Origin: Bacteroidia bacterium
GTDB lineage: Bacteria; Bacteroidota; Bacteroidia; Chitinophagales; Chitinophagaceae
Length of the DNA: 64,000 nucleotides
Direction: 5' to 3'
Assembly: GCA_030429205.1 (NCBI GenBank)
Contig: JAUICZ010000001.1
Coordinates: 548,806 to 612,805, forward strand
Below are positions 52,620 through 61,349 of this stretch, piece by piece. Every line of letters starts with the position of its first letter. Position 1 is the first letter of the stretch. A program made the position numbers and the translations under genes. The notes beneath the pieces are model-generated. The model saw only the letters and a list, made by a program, of their open reading frames with translations, searched no databases and was not told the origin of the DNA.

Positions 52620-55600
52620 ATGAAAAACTTCTTTGCAGCCTTTTGCTGCATGATGCTGGTGTTATTTACTAACACAACTAATGCATCGCATATTTACGGC
52701 GCAGAACTGATATACACGCATATTTCAGGCAATACTTACCAGGTGAGTATGAATATATACGGAGACTGTGGTGGAGGTTCTTTCCCCGGTTTACCCAGTG
52801 CGCCTCAAGTACGGGTATTAAACGGCAACTCTTTATATGCAACCTTAACGCTCATTCCACAAAGTCCTACATCAGGGGTAGAAGTAACTCCTGTTTGTCC
52901 TTCACAAATCAATAATACTAAATGTTCTAACGTCAACAATACATTGCCCGGGGTAAAACGTTTTACCTACGTACGTAATGTAACATTGAATACTACCTCT
53001 GCAAACTGGCGTTTCCGTTTCGAAGGAAATATGGGTACGGGTAACCCTCAGGCAGGACGTAGTAACAGCATCACAAATATTCCTATCCCTTCGGGCGTGG
53101 GGTCGTTAATGACATTAGAAGCTACACTAAACAACACATCAGGTCCTAACTCTTCGCCTACATACACCACCATACCAACACCTTTCTTCTGTATCAATAA
53201 GGCTGCAGGATACAACCCGGGGACTGTTGACCCCAATGGTGATAGCTTGTATTATAACCTGGTACCTGCATTATTGCCTACCAGTACAGTAACCTACCTG
53301 ACAGGGTATTCTGCCACATCACCATTAGCATATACTACAGGTACCTTCAGCTTTAGCAATACAAGCGGACAGCTAAACTTTACCCCCAACATTGTACAGC
53401 AATCTGTAGTAGTAAATAGGGTAGACGAATATAAAAATGGAGTAAAGGTTGGCAGCAGTATGCGCGAGATGACTTTTGTTGTGATCAATAACTGTAGCAA
53501 TAATGCACCCGGAGGTATCATCAGCAGTAGTACTGCAGGCAGTGTAAGTACCAATGGTTTAGAAATAGATGTATGTAAATCTGCCGGCAACTTTACTTTC
53601 AATATTAACGCTACAGACCTTGATAATGACAAGATAAATGTAACTGCTAATGGCCTGCCTGCAGGTGCTACGTTTACCGTTACAAATAATGGAACCACAT
53701 CACCTGTTGGTTTATTTTCCTGGAACGTAACTAATGTTGCTACGGGTACTTATACTTTCTTCATCACATTTATTGATGAAGGTTGCCCGCTATCCAGCAA
53801 GCAGACTGTTGCTTATACTATAAAGGTTTTGCCCAATGCAGAGGTTGGTATTACCATTGACTCTTTAGCCACTTGTGTTAAAAAAGCGGTTTACACTATG
53901 ACACCATCTGTATCGCCTTCTCCTTGGCGATTACAGGTTTTTCAGGGCGCAACACAAATACGCAACTTCACAAATGTTACCGGACCACAAACCGATAGCC
54001 TTAGCCCGGGTACATACATTGTACGGGTAACAAATAACGATACTTGCTTTAAAGACACTACATTGGTTATCGACCCTCCTCCAACTGTCAATATAGGGTT
54101 GGAAGTAACCCCTATTACATGCCATAACGATACAAATGGTAAAGTAGTAGTGAAAGCAAGCGGCGGTAAGCCAAGTTTTGTTTACTCAGTAAATACCGGT
54201 GCTTATACAACTGACAGTACTTTCGATAACTTGCCTGCAGGGTTTTATACATTTAAAATAAAAGACCAGAACGAGTGCGTAAAAGACACGCTTATATCTA
54301 TTGTAAACCCTCCTGCTATCGGAGCTGACATTAACTATCTTCAACCACCATGTAATTTCTTTAGCAGTGGTGTGATCACTGTACAGGGAACCAACGGAAC
54401 AACGCCATATCTATATGCCTTCAACGGTGGTACTTATAGTAGTGTAGATAGTTTCTTCGGATTACCTTCCGGCGTATACAGCATCAGCATAAAAGACAGT
54501 AACGATTGTAAACTGGATACTGCAGCTGTATTGCAAGACTCAATAAAAGTTAAAGCAAATGTACTGCTAACACACATCCTATGTAACGGAGATAGTACCG
54601 GGGCTATTACACTAAATGCTTACGACGCCACAGCACCGTATAAGTATCAAATTACAGGAGGTCCGTTATCTACAGCAAACACTTTTAATGGTTTACCGGC
54701 TACTACGCATAACTTTCATATAGAAGACTCCAACAAATGTTATTTAGATACAGCTATCACACTTAACCAACCAACTGCAATTACCCATAGCTCTAACGTA
54801 ACCAATGTGCTCTGTAATGGAGATACTACAGGCGGCATTAGTATTGTACCTAATGGTGGCGTAATACCATATACATACGCAATAGGTGCAGGGGCATATG
54901 GTCCTTCAAATAGCTTTTCTCCACTAACGTCAGGTACTTATACCTTGCACATAAAAGACGATAACGGATGTGTTAAAGACACCACTATTACCATTACAGA
55001 ACCTACAGAGTTAAAAATGGATAGCTTGTTAGCAACAGAGCCATCATGCTATAGTGGTAATAACGGACAAGTAGTTATTAAAGGTAGCGGTGGTGTAACC
55101 AGCTATACATATGCTATAGGTACCGGAACATTCGGTGCCAGCAATACATTCGGCACATTGGCAGCAGGTACTTATACTTTCAGAATAAGAGATAATAATA
55201 ACTGTGAGGTTGACTCTACTTACCAGCTAACACAACCAACCAGGATAGTACCAAGTGCTAGTGTTGACATATCTACCTGTATACCACTGAACGACGGACA
55301 GATAACAGTGGGTGCTACAGGCGGCACACCGGGGTATACCTTTGCAATTGGTACAGGTGCATACTCTACTAATCCTGTATTCTCGTCATTAGCATCAGGT
55401 ACATATACCGTGCATGTGCAGGATAAAAATAATTGCGTGCAAGACAGTATACTGGTAGTACTAGATTCACTAGATGTAACCGGCAATATGAACATCACCG
55501 ATGCAAAATGTTTTGACAGCAGCAGTGGTAGTATTGTTATCGTTCCTGCTGGTGGTGTTAACCCGTATACATTCGCTATCAATGCAGGCGCATATGGTGC

Positions 55601-57152
55601 CTCTAATACCTTTGGCAATCTTAAAGCCGGAACTTATACCATACACATAAAAGATAATATCGGTTGCGAGCTGGACACAAATATCTCCGTTACAGAGCCC
55701 ACCGCTGTTGCTACCACTGCTGTAGTTACAGAACCTAGTTGTAATAGCTATAACGACGGTGCGGTACAATTATTAGCAACAGGCGGTACACCGGGCTATT
55801 TACACAATGTCAACAACGGAACGTTTAGTCCTCCTAATACCTTCCCTAATCTTACTGCAGGTACGTACTTGTTCTCTGTAATGGATAATAACGGTTGTAT
55901 AAAAGACACCTCTATTATACTTAATGAACCTACCGCTCTTAACTATACATTCAATGTTACTAATGTAAACTGTAACGGAGACAGCACGGGAACTGTATTA
56001 GTAAATGGCTCCGGCGGAACACCCGGTTATTTATATGCGTATGGTACAAATGCATTCCAAACTAATCCGCTGATCAGTAATATCCCTGCAGGGCAGCACA
56101 TTATTAAAATGAGAGACACAATGGGTTGTATAAAAGACAGTACGATCTTTATTACAGAACCTGCAAAATTATTTATCACTAACCCGTTTATTGAAAACCC
56201 AACTTGTGAGGGTTTCCCCGACGGGGCTGTTACTGTATATGGAAATGGTGGAGTGAAGCCTTACTCATTCTCGGTTAACAATGGAGGGTTAGGAAGTTCA
56301 AATGTATTTAATAGTCTTACAGAGGGCACCCACCGCTTTACCGTTAAAGATGCAAATGGTTGTACTTACGACACCAGCATTACATTAACAGGTTATCCGC
56401 ACATATTATATGACGGTGCACAGATAGAAGATGTAAGCTGTTTTGGATTTGCAGATGGTGCTATACAGCTATACGCATCCGGAGGGGTACAACCATTGCT
56501 TTATAAAATTGAGGGCGGCTTGCCTGTAGACAGTACTTATTTTGACGAGCTAAAAGCCGGCGATTACAGATTTACGATCATTGATAGTGCTGGTTGTGAA
56601 AAGGATAGTGTATTTAGTGTAGGCACACCTGATATCATCAAACTATCAACAAAGATTACTCCTAACGATTGCGAAGGTTATGACAATGGCGGATCTATTG
56701 AAGCTTTTGTTGAGGGTGGTACCGGACCTTTTGAGTATCGTTGGCAAACAGAGCCGGAGCAATATGGGTTCAGACTATCCGGTGTAGAGAATGGCACTTA
56801 CAAAGTATTAGTTACAGATTTTAATAACTGTACAGACTCTATAGAAGCAACCGTGGTATACGACAACTGTTGTAAAATATTTGTTCCGGATGCATTTACA
56901 CCTAACGGAGATGGTGTGAACGACGTCATCCATGTAAAGCTAAAAGGAGATTTCAAGCTCAAAACATTTTCTATATATAACAGATTCGGAGAACTTGTTT
57001 TTGAGACCAGTAACATAAGCGACGGCTGGGATGGCGTATACAACGGTATAAGACAAAACCTAAGTACATTCAATTATTTTGTAACAGGTGTATGTGGTAA
57101 TGCCAGCAGCGAGGAAGTAATGTTTAAGGGTACAATACAACTAATACGATAA
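52620..57152 (+). CDS. SprB-repeat surface protein with T9SS type B (gliding-motility) C-terminus
   Basis: I start the gene at the ATG at 52620 (1510 residues), which opens a signal peptide ('FFAAFCCMMLVLFTNTTNA'); the 129 bases upstream in frame look untranslated. The N-terminal domain begins 'SHIYGAELIYTHISGNTYQ', a known start in Bacteroidota surface proteins. About 12 SprB-like repeats of about 70 residues follow (plus one degenerate), each with one Cys near its start ('LCNGDTTG', 'PSCYSGNNG') and one before 'xDT' ('NNGCIKDT'), ready for disulfides. The last 90 residues, from 'CCKIFVPDAFTPNGDGVND', are the type B sorting domain. It is probably a cell-surface adhesin or mucin-like fibre; gliding is not proven. 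Confidence 0.9.
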   Translation: MKNFFAAFCCMMLVLFTNTTNASHIYGAELIYTHISGNTYQVSMNIYGDCGGGSFPGLPSAPQVRVLNGNSLYATLTLIPQSPTSGVEVTPVCPSQINNTKCSNVNNTLPGVKRFTYVRNVTLNTTSANWRFRFEGNMGTGNPQAGRSNSITNIPIPSGVGSLMTLEATLNNTSGPNSSPTYTTIPTPFFCINKAAGYNPGTVDPNGDSLYYNLVPALLPTSTVTYLTGYSATSPLAYTTGTFSFSNTSGQLNFTPNIVQQSVVVNRVDEYKNGVKVGSSMREMTFVVINNCSNNAPGGIISSSTAGSVSTNGLEIDVCKSAGNFTFNINATDLDNDKINVTANGLPAGATFTVTNNGTTSPVGLFSWNVTNVATGTYTFFITFIDEGCPLSSKQTVAYTIKVLPNAEVGITIDSLATCVKKAVYTMTPSVSPSPWRLQVFQGATQIRNFTNVTGPQTDSLSPGTYIVRVTNNDTCFKDTTLVIDPPPTVNIGLEVTPITCHNDTNGKVVVKASGGKPSFVYSVNTGAYTTDSTFDNLPAGFYTFKIKDQNECVKDTLISIVNPPAIGADINYLQPPCNFFSSGVITVQGTNGTTPYLYAFNGGTYSSVDSFFGLPSGVYSISIKDSNDCKLDTAAVLQDSIKVKANVLLTHILCNGDSTGAITLNAYDATAPYKYQITGGPLSTANTFNGLPATTHNFHIEDSNKCYLDTAITLNQPTAITHSSNVTNVLCNGDTTGGISIVPNGGVIPYTYAIGAGAYGPSNSFSPLTSGTYTLHIKDDNGCVKDTTITITEPTELKMDSLLATEPSCYSGNNGQVVIKGSGGVTSYTYAIGTGTFGASNTFGTLAAGTYTFRIRDNNNCEVDSTYQLTQPTRIVPSASVDISTCIPLNDGQITVGATGGTPGYTFAIGTGAYSTNPVFSSLASGTYTVHVQDKNNCVQDSILVVLDSLDVTGNMNITDAKCFDSSSGSIVIVPAGGVNPYTFAINAGAYGASNTFGNLKAGTYTIHIKDNIGCELDTNISVTEPTAVATTAVVTEPSCNSYNDGAVQLLATGGTPGYLHNVNNGTFSPPNTFPNLTAGTYLFSVMDNNGCIKDTSIILNEPTALNYTFNVTNVNCNGDSTGTVLVNGSGGTPGYLYAYGTNAFQTNPLISNIPAGQHIIKMRDTMGCIKDSTIFITEPAKLFITNPFIENPTCEGFPDGAVTVYGNGGVKPYSFSVNNGGLGSSNVFNSLTEGTHRFTVKDANGCTYDTSITLTGYPHILYDGAQIEDVSCFGFADGAIQLYASGGVQPLLYKIEGGLPVDSTYFDELKAGDYRFTIIDSAGCEKDSVFSVGTPDIIKLSTKITPNDCEGYDNGGSIEAFVEGGTGPFEYRWQTEPEQYGFRLSGVENGTYKVLVTDFNNCTDSIEATVVYDNCCKIFVPDAFTPNGDGVNDVIHVKLKGDFKLKTFSIYNRFGELVFETSNISDGWDGVYNGIRQNLSTFNYFVTGVCGNASSEEVMFKGTIQLIR

Positions 57153-57190
57153 GATTTTTCAGACAAAGGAGCATATTTAACAAAAACCGT

Positions 57191-57198
57191 TATTTTTG
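57191..57198 (+). promoter_or_regulatory. Candidate -7 box for the DUF5606 gene
   Basis: TATTTTTG matches TAnnTTTG, 18 bases before the ATG at 57217. No clear -33 TTG was found. Confidence 0.45.
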
Positions 57199-57216
57199 TC
57201 GCCTTTCAGATTTATT

Positions 57217-57648
57217 ATGGAATACAAAGAAATAGTTTCAGTAACAGGTTTGGGTGGTTTGTTTCACCTTTTGACGACTAAGAGTGATGGTGCGATCGTT
57301 CGCAATATTACTGACGGATCAACAAAATTCATTTCTGCTCGTTCACACAACGTAACTCCGTTAGAAAGTATCGAGGTGTATACAGTGGAAGATAATGTTC
57401 GCTTAGCAGAAGTTTTTCAAAAGATGAAAGAAACTGAAGCGAATACTGCACCTGTAGATGCGAAAGCAAGTGCAGATACTATTAAAGAATATTTTACTTC
57501 TATATTCCCGTCTATGGATATGGATCGCGTATATGTCAGCGATATGAAGAAAATGTTGAAGTGGTATCAGCTTCTTAAAGATAACGATATCGTCAACTTT
57601 GAGGCTGAAGTAGAGGAACCTGCAGAAGAAAGTAAAGAAGAAGAATAA
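57217..57648 (+). CDS. DUF5606 family protein
   Basis: A 143-residue cytoplasmic protein; the ATG at 57217 is preferred since 'MEYKEIVSVTGLGGLFHLL' is the family's N-terminus and the frame above it carries a -7 box. 'GAIVRNITDGSTKFISARSHNVTPLESIEVYT' is the conserved central part. The C-terminus is Glu-rich ('AEVEEPAEESKEEE'). I recall the family as DUF5606, widespread in Bacteroidota without a known role. A strong terminator follows directly. Confidence 0.8.
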   Translation: MEYKEIVSVTGLGGLFHLLTTKSDGAIVRNITDGSTKFISARSHNVTPLESIEVYTVEDNVRLAEVFQKMKETEANTAPVDAKASADTIKEYFTSIFPSMDMDRVYVSDMKKMLKWYQLLKDNDIVNFEAEVEEPAEESKEEE

Positions 57649-57669
57649 CCTTATTCTACACGATAATTA

Positions 57670-57699
57670 AAAGCAGGGTACAAACACCCTGCTTTTTTT
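57670..57699 (+). terminator. Rho-independent terminator after the DUF5606 gene
   Basis: A 10-bp stem AAAGCAGGGT / ACCCTGCTTT (57670-57695) with a 6-base loop and a run of seven T. Confidence 0.9.
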
Positions 57700-57747
57700 A
57701 TTCAGCTTTTCTATATGTACATTAGCAATAGAGGATAATTTTTACGG

Positions 57748-59262
57748 GTGAAATACCATATATCACGCTTATTTATTTTAGTGACCCTTTTTGTGGTGAC
57801 AGTCAATGCTGTAGCTCAGAACCCTAAACGAGAGCTTCGTGCAGCATGGATTGCTACAGTATCTAATATTGACTGGCCTTCCAAACCCGGCTTAACCTCC
57901 GATCAACAAAAGCAAGAGTTCATCAACAGACTGGATCAGCTGCAAAGCTTAGGTTGTAATGCAGTAATAGTACAGATACGCCCGGCTTGCGATGCTTTTT
58001 ACAATTCGGTACAAGAGCCCTGGAGTCGTTACCTGACAGGCAAACAAGGCAAAGCCCCCTTCCCTTATTACGATCCGCTATCTTTTATGATAGAAGAAGC
58101 ACATAAACGTAATATGGAGTTCCATGCATGGTTCAACCCATACCGCGCATTGGTCATCAAAACAAAAAACCCTAATCCGCCAGATCATGTTACCCGTAAA
58201 CACCCGGACTGGTTGGTGAACTATGGAACAAAGACGTATTTAAACCCTGGCTTACCACAAGTACGCAAGTATGTTATCGGTATTATTACTGATGTGGTAA
58301 AACGTTATGATATTGATGCTGTTCATTTAGACGATTACTTTTATCCCTACCGTATTGCCAAAGTAGAGTTTCCTGACCAATCTGCATATAATAAATACAG
58401 AAGGGGTTTTGACAATAAAGACGACTGGCGCAGGAATAATGTAGACCTGTTTGTATCTGAACTGAATCTACAGATCAAGCAAATAAAGCCCTATGTGAAA
58501 TTAGGCATCAGCCCCTTTGGTGTATGGCGCAATGCCAGCAAAGACCCCAAGGGCTCTGAAACCAGAGGGGGGCAAACCTGCTACGACGACCTGTACTCTG
58601 ATGTACTTTTATGGATAGAAAAAGGCTGGGTAGATTACCTGATGCCGCAGCTCTATTGGAAGCACCATCACCGTTTGGCAGCATTTGATGTGCTATTACC
58701 CTGGTGGGAACAACACGCACAAAAACGTCATATATATTATGGTTTAGGTGTTTACCGTATGCTCAACGCTACTAAACCTCCGTGGAACAGCCCGTCTGAG
58801 CTGATGTGGCAAATGAGAGACATCAGGGAAACAACCATAAACGCCGGTTACTCGCTTTACAGTACTTCTAACTTTGATAAGCTAAACAAATCGGTACAAG
58901 ACAGTATTAAAGCACATACAAGGCACCATGCTTTCCCGCCCACAATGCCGTGGCTGGACAACGAAGCACCTACCCCTGCTATATTACAGGCAGATGAGTA
59001 TACAGAAGGAATGTTACTAAAATGGACCGGGCAAAACCCTTCAAAAGAACCATTGAAGTTTGCTATTTACAGGTTTGAAAAAGGCGAACCTATAGATTTT
59101 AATAATCCTGAACATATTCTGGCTGTCGTGCAAAAACCTGAGTATTTTGATATAGAATACCATCAACACAAAAACTGCAAATACGCAGTTACCGTATTAG
59201 ACAGATTATGGAACGAAAGCTTACCCAGCAATATCGTATCCACTGCAACGAATAAAGATTGA
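57748..59262 (+). CDS. Secreted GHL10 / DUF187 glycoside-hydrolase-like protein
   Basis: A 504-residue protein with a GTG start at the beginning of a signal peptide ('SRLFILVTLFVVTVNAVAQ'). The catalytic-type barrel (about 28-345) has 'RELRAAWIATVSNIDWPSKPG', 'CNAVIVQIRPACDAFYNS', 'NMEFHAWFNPYRA', 'DIDAVHLDDYFYPYRI' (acidic residues at a barrel strand end) and 'VDYLMPQLYW'. This is the GHL10 family (formerly DUF187), thought to act on glycans, perhaps peptidoglycan-like. A fibronectin-type domain follows at about 405-500. No T9SS domain is present, so it is probably periplasmic. Confidence 0.88.
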   Translation: MKYHISRLFILVTLFVVTVNAVAQNPKRELRAAWIATVSNIDWPSKPGLTSDQQKQEFINRLDQLQSLGCNAVIVQIRPACDAFYNSVQEPWSRYLTGKQGKAPFPYYDPLSFMIEEAHKRNMEFHAWFNPYRALVIKTKNPNPPDHVTRKHPDWLVNYGTKTYLNPGLPQVRKYVIGIITDVVKRYDIDAVHLDDYFYPYRIAKVEFPDQSAYNKYRRGFDNKDDWRRNNVDLFVSELNLQIKQIKPYVKLGISPFGVWRNASKDPKGSETRGGQTCYDDLYSDVLLWIEKGWVDYLMPQLYWKHHHRLAAFDVLLPWWEQHAQKRHIYYGLGVYRMLNATKPPWNSPSELMWQMRDIRETTINAGYSLYSTSNFDKLNKSVQDSIKAHTRHHAFPPTMPWLDNEAPTPAILQADEYTEGMLLKWTGQNPSKEPLKFAIYRFEKGEPIDFNNPEHILAVVQKPEYFDIEYHQHKNCKYAVTVLDRLWNESLPSNIVSTATNKD

Positions 59263-59321
59263 TAAATAGGTATTTTCTATTCGTTTTTTGTATCTTCAAC
59301 GTCCATAAAACATTTGTTTGC

Positions 59322-59783
59322 ATGAATTCAGTTATGCTTAGTCGCGTTTTATTTTCAGTAGCACTCGTTGTAATTATAGGTACAGGGTGTAAAAAGTTAG
59401 AAAGCACTACAAGTGGCACAGAAGTTACCGTTACTCCTGATGGAGGAACGCCAAACATTGGTGGCAAAGGCGGTGGCGCCAGTATCAATATTACCCCCAA
59501 CCACGATGGGATTAACATAGATAGCTGCAAAGTATTTATTAAATACAACAGCTCTGTAATTCCTAAAGATGGTAATTACGATGACTCTGTTTGGGCAAGA
59601 CAAGTTGATGGTAGCCCTGTAGGTTCTTTCACGCATTTAAAAGCTGGTAAATACTATCTTTTTGCCAGAGGTTGGGATCTGATACGTTCGCAAAAAGTAA
59701 GAGGTGGTATACCATTTACTATTAGTGCGGCTCATGAATCCACAAACCATTATTTAACATTACCTATTCAGAATTACGAATAA
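59322..59783 (+). CDS. Lipoprotein of unknown function
   Basis: I use the ATG at 59322 (153 residues), from which a lipoprotein signal ('VLFSVALVVIIGTGC', Cys23) begins; an ATG at 59334 is also possible, and the frame extends upstream to a TTG that overlaps the previous gene. The mature part has a Gly-rich linker ('PNIGGKGGGASI') and a small beta domain ('INIDSCKVFIKYNSSVIP', 'GSFTHLKAGKYYLFARGWD') like the carboxypeptidase-regulatory fold. It may follow the GHL10 gene in one transcript. The function is unknown; a strong terminator lies 26 bases after it. Confidence 0.6.
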   Translation: MNSVMLSRVLFSVALVVIIGTGCKKLESTTSGTEVTVTPDGGTPNIGGKGGGASINITPNHDGINIDSCKVFIKYNSSVIPKDGNYDDSVWARQVDGSPVGSFTHLKAGKYYLFARGWDLIRSQKVRGGIPFTISAAHESTNHYLTLPIQNYE

Positions 59784-59808
59784 TATTATTTAACTATTTG
59801 AATATCAG

Positions 59809-59838
59809 CGCTGTATGTAATATTCATACAGCGTTTTT
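59809..59838 (+). terminator. Rho-independent terminator
   Basis: A 9-bp stem CGCTGTATG / CATACAGCG with a 7-base loop, followed by five T. It ends the transcript of the lipoprotein gene. Confidence 0.85.
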
Positions 59839-59909
59839 GTTTGTGCATAACTTGTGAATTTTTACAACGGCTTAACATTACTGCTATGGATTTGCAGTTG
59901 ATATTTCGC

Positions 59910-59917
59910 TACTTTTG
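59910..59917 (+). promoter_or_regulatory. Candidate -7 box for the TPR protein gene
   Basis: TACTTTTG matches TAnnTTTG and lies 17 bases before the ATG at 59935. TTTG occurs 15 bases upstream, a short spacer. Confidence 0.45.
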
Positions 59918-59934
59918 ATATAAATAGTGAGTCT

Positions 59935-61347
59935 ATGTTTGATGACTTTATGGAAGACGAATGGAACTCGCTGGACGAACTTTTGAGCAGGTATGAACAG
60001 GTGAAGAACGGCGAGGCGAGTGGGTTGATGGATGAAGAAGATTTCGAAAAGGTAATCGAATATTTCTTTCAAAACAGTAACGAAGAACAGGCGTTGTTGG
60101 CTTGCGATATAGCTGCGACATACTACCCCTTCTCTACAACAATATCTTTACTCAAAGCAGAGATACTGGTTCAGGGCCAAAAATATGGTCAGGCGCTACG
60201 TATACTTGACGATTTAGAAAAGAATGACAATCTGAATCTTGATGGAACGTTACTACGTTCTGATATTTATCTGGGTCAATTCAAATACGATCAGGCTGCA
60301 GCCTGGTTAGAAGAAAGTTCACAGCGTTTTCAGGGTAAAGAAAAGATGGAAGTACTGCTGGAGCTGACTGACGTATATGATGAATGCGAAGAGTTTGATG
60401 CAGTTTTTGATACTTTGAAAAAAGTAGTGGAGATAGATCATCGTAATGAAGAAGCTTTACAAAAGCTTTGCTTCTGGGCAGATTTTACCAAACGTCACGA
60501 TGAGAGTGTAACCATACATACTTTAATAACAGACGAAGACCCGTATAACGCACTAGCATGGTTTAACATGGGTGCTGCATACCAAAGTTTGAAGCTGTAT
60601 GAAAAAGCAATAGATGCTTATGAGTTTTGTGTGGCGATAGATGATAAGTTTGAGTTTGCATACCGCAATATGGCAGATGCACATATGCGTATGAAACACT
60701 ACCAAAAAGCAATAGAAGTTTTAGAAACACATATGGAACTGGCCAAACCTGAAGATGTGATCTTTGAGGCTATTGGTTATTGCTGGGAGAAGCAGAAAGA
60801 CTTTCAAAAAGCAAGGCATTTCTATCGCAAAGCTTCTCAGCTAAACCCGCAAGACGATACTATATTCTACAAAATAGGCGAAACATACGCCAGAGAAGAG
60901 CAATGGGAAAAAGCTGTAAAAGCATACTCTGTTGCGCTTCACCTAGATAAGACCAATGCCTCTTACTGTATGGCTATTGGCAACTGTTTAATGGAAATGG
61001 ATGCAAACAGCGAAGCTTTGGTTTGCTACTTAAACGCAGTTAAGTTAAAACCAAACAACAAAACTACCTGGGTAGCTCTTATCAAAGGTTTATACATTGC
61101 TAATTATTATGACGAAGCACTAACACAGATAGAAGTAGCTAAAGAAAACTGTGGCGATAAAGCAGATTTCAGATACTACAAGGCAGCTGTGTTATTTGAG
61201 TTAGGTAAATCCAAAGAAGCATTAATACAATTGGAAGATGCGTTGAAACTTTCTCCTACAAAACTAAGGACTTTTACTTCGCTTAATTCTGAGTATTTAC
61301 GCCGCTCTGCAGTGAATGACCTGATCGCTAAATACAAAAAGAAATAA
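59935..61347 (+). CDS. Tetratricopeptide repeat protein
   Basis: A 470-residue, all-helical cytoplasmic protein with no signal peptide. It begins with an acidic region ('MFDDFMEDEWNSLDELL') and carries about ten TPR-like repeats; clear ones are 'ALAWFNMGAAYQSLKLYEKAIDAYEFCVAI', shown here in parts, and 'EFAYRNMADAHMRMKHYQKAIEVLE'. TPR proteins of this kind are protein-interaction scaffolds, and this one is conserved in Bacteroidota as far as I recall. It sits alone with its own -7 box, and no partner can be named. Confidence 0.85.
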   Translation: MFDDFMEDEWNSLDELLSRYEQVKNGEASGLMDEEDFEKVIEYFFQNSNEEQALLACDIAATYYPFSTTISLLKAEILVQGQKYGQALRILDDLEKNDNLNLDGTLLRSDIYLGQFKYDQAAAWLEESSQRFQGKEKMEVLLELTDVYDECEEFDAVFDTLKKVVEIDHRNEEALQKLCFWADFTKRHDESVTIHTLITDEDPYNALAWFNMGAAYQSLKLYEKAIDAYEFCVAIDDKFEFAYRNMADAHMRMKHYQKAIEVLETHMELAKPEDVIFEAIGYCWEKQKDFQKARHFYRKASQLNPQDDTIFYKIGETYAREEQWEKAVKAYSVALHLDKTNASYCMAIGNCLMEMDANSEALVCYLNAVKLKPNNKTTWVALIKGLYIANYYDEALTQIEVAKENCGDKADFRYYKAAVLFELGKSKEALIQLEDALKLSPTKLRTFTSLNSEYLRRSAVNDLIAKYKKK

Positions 61348-61349
61348 GC

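Noticed and set aside
52620-57152. CRISPR-like or tandem DNA repeats
   Set aside because: The repeats are protein repeats of about 70 codons with diverged DNA; there are no short identical direct repeats with uniform spacers.
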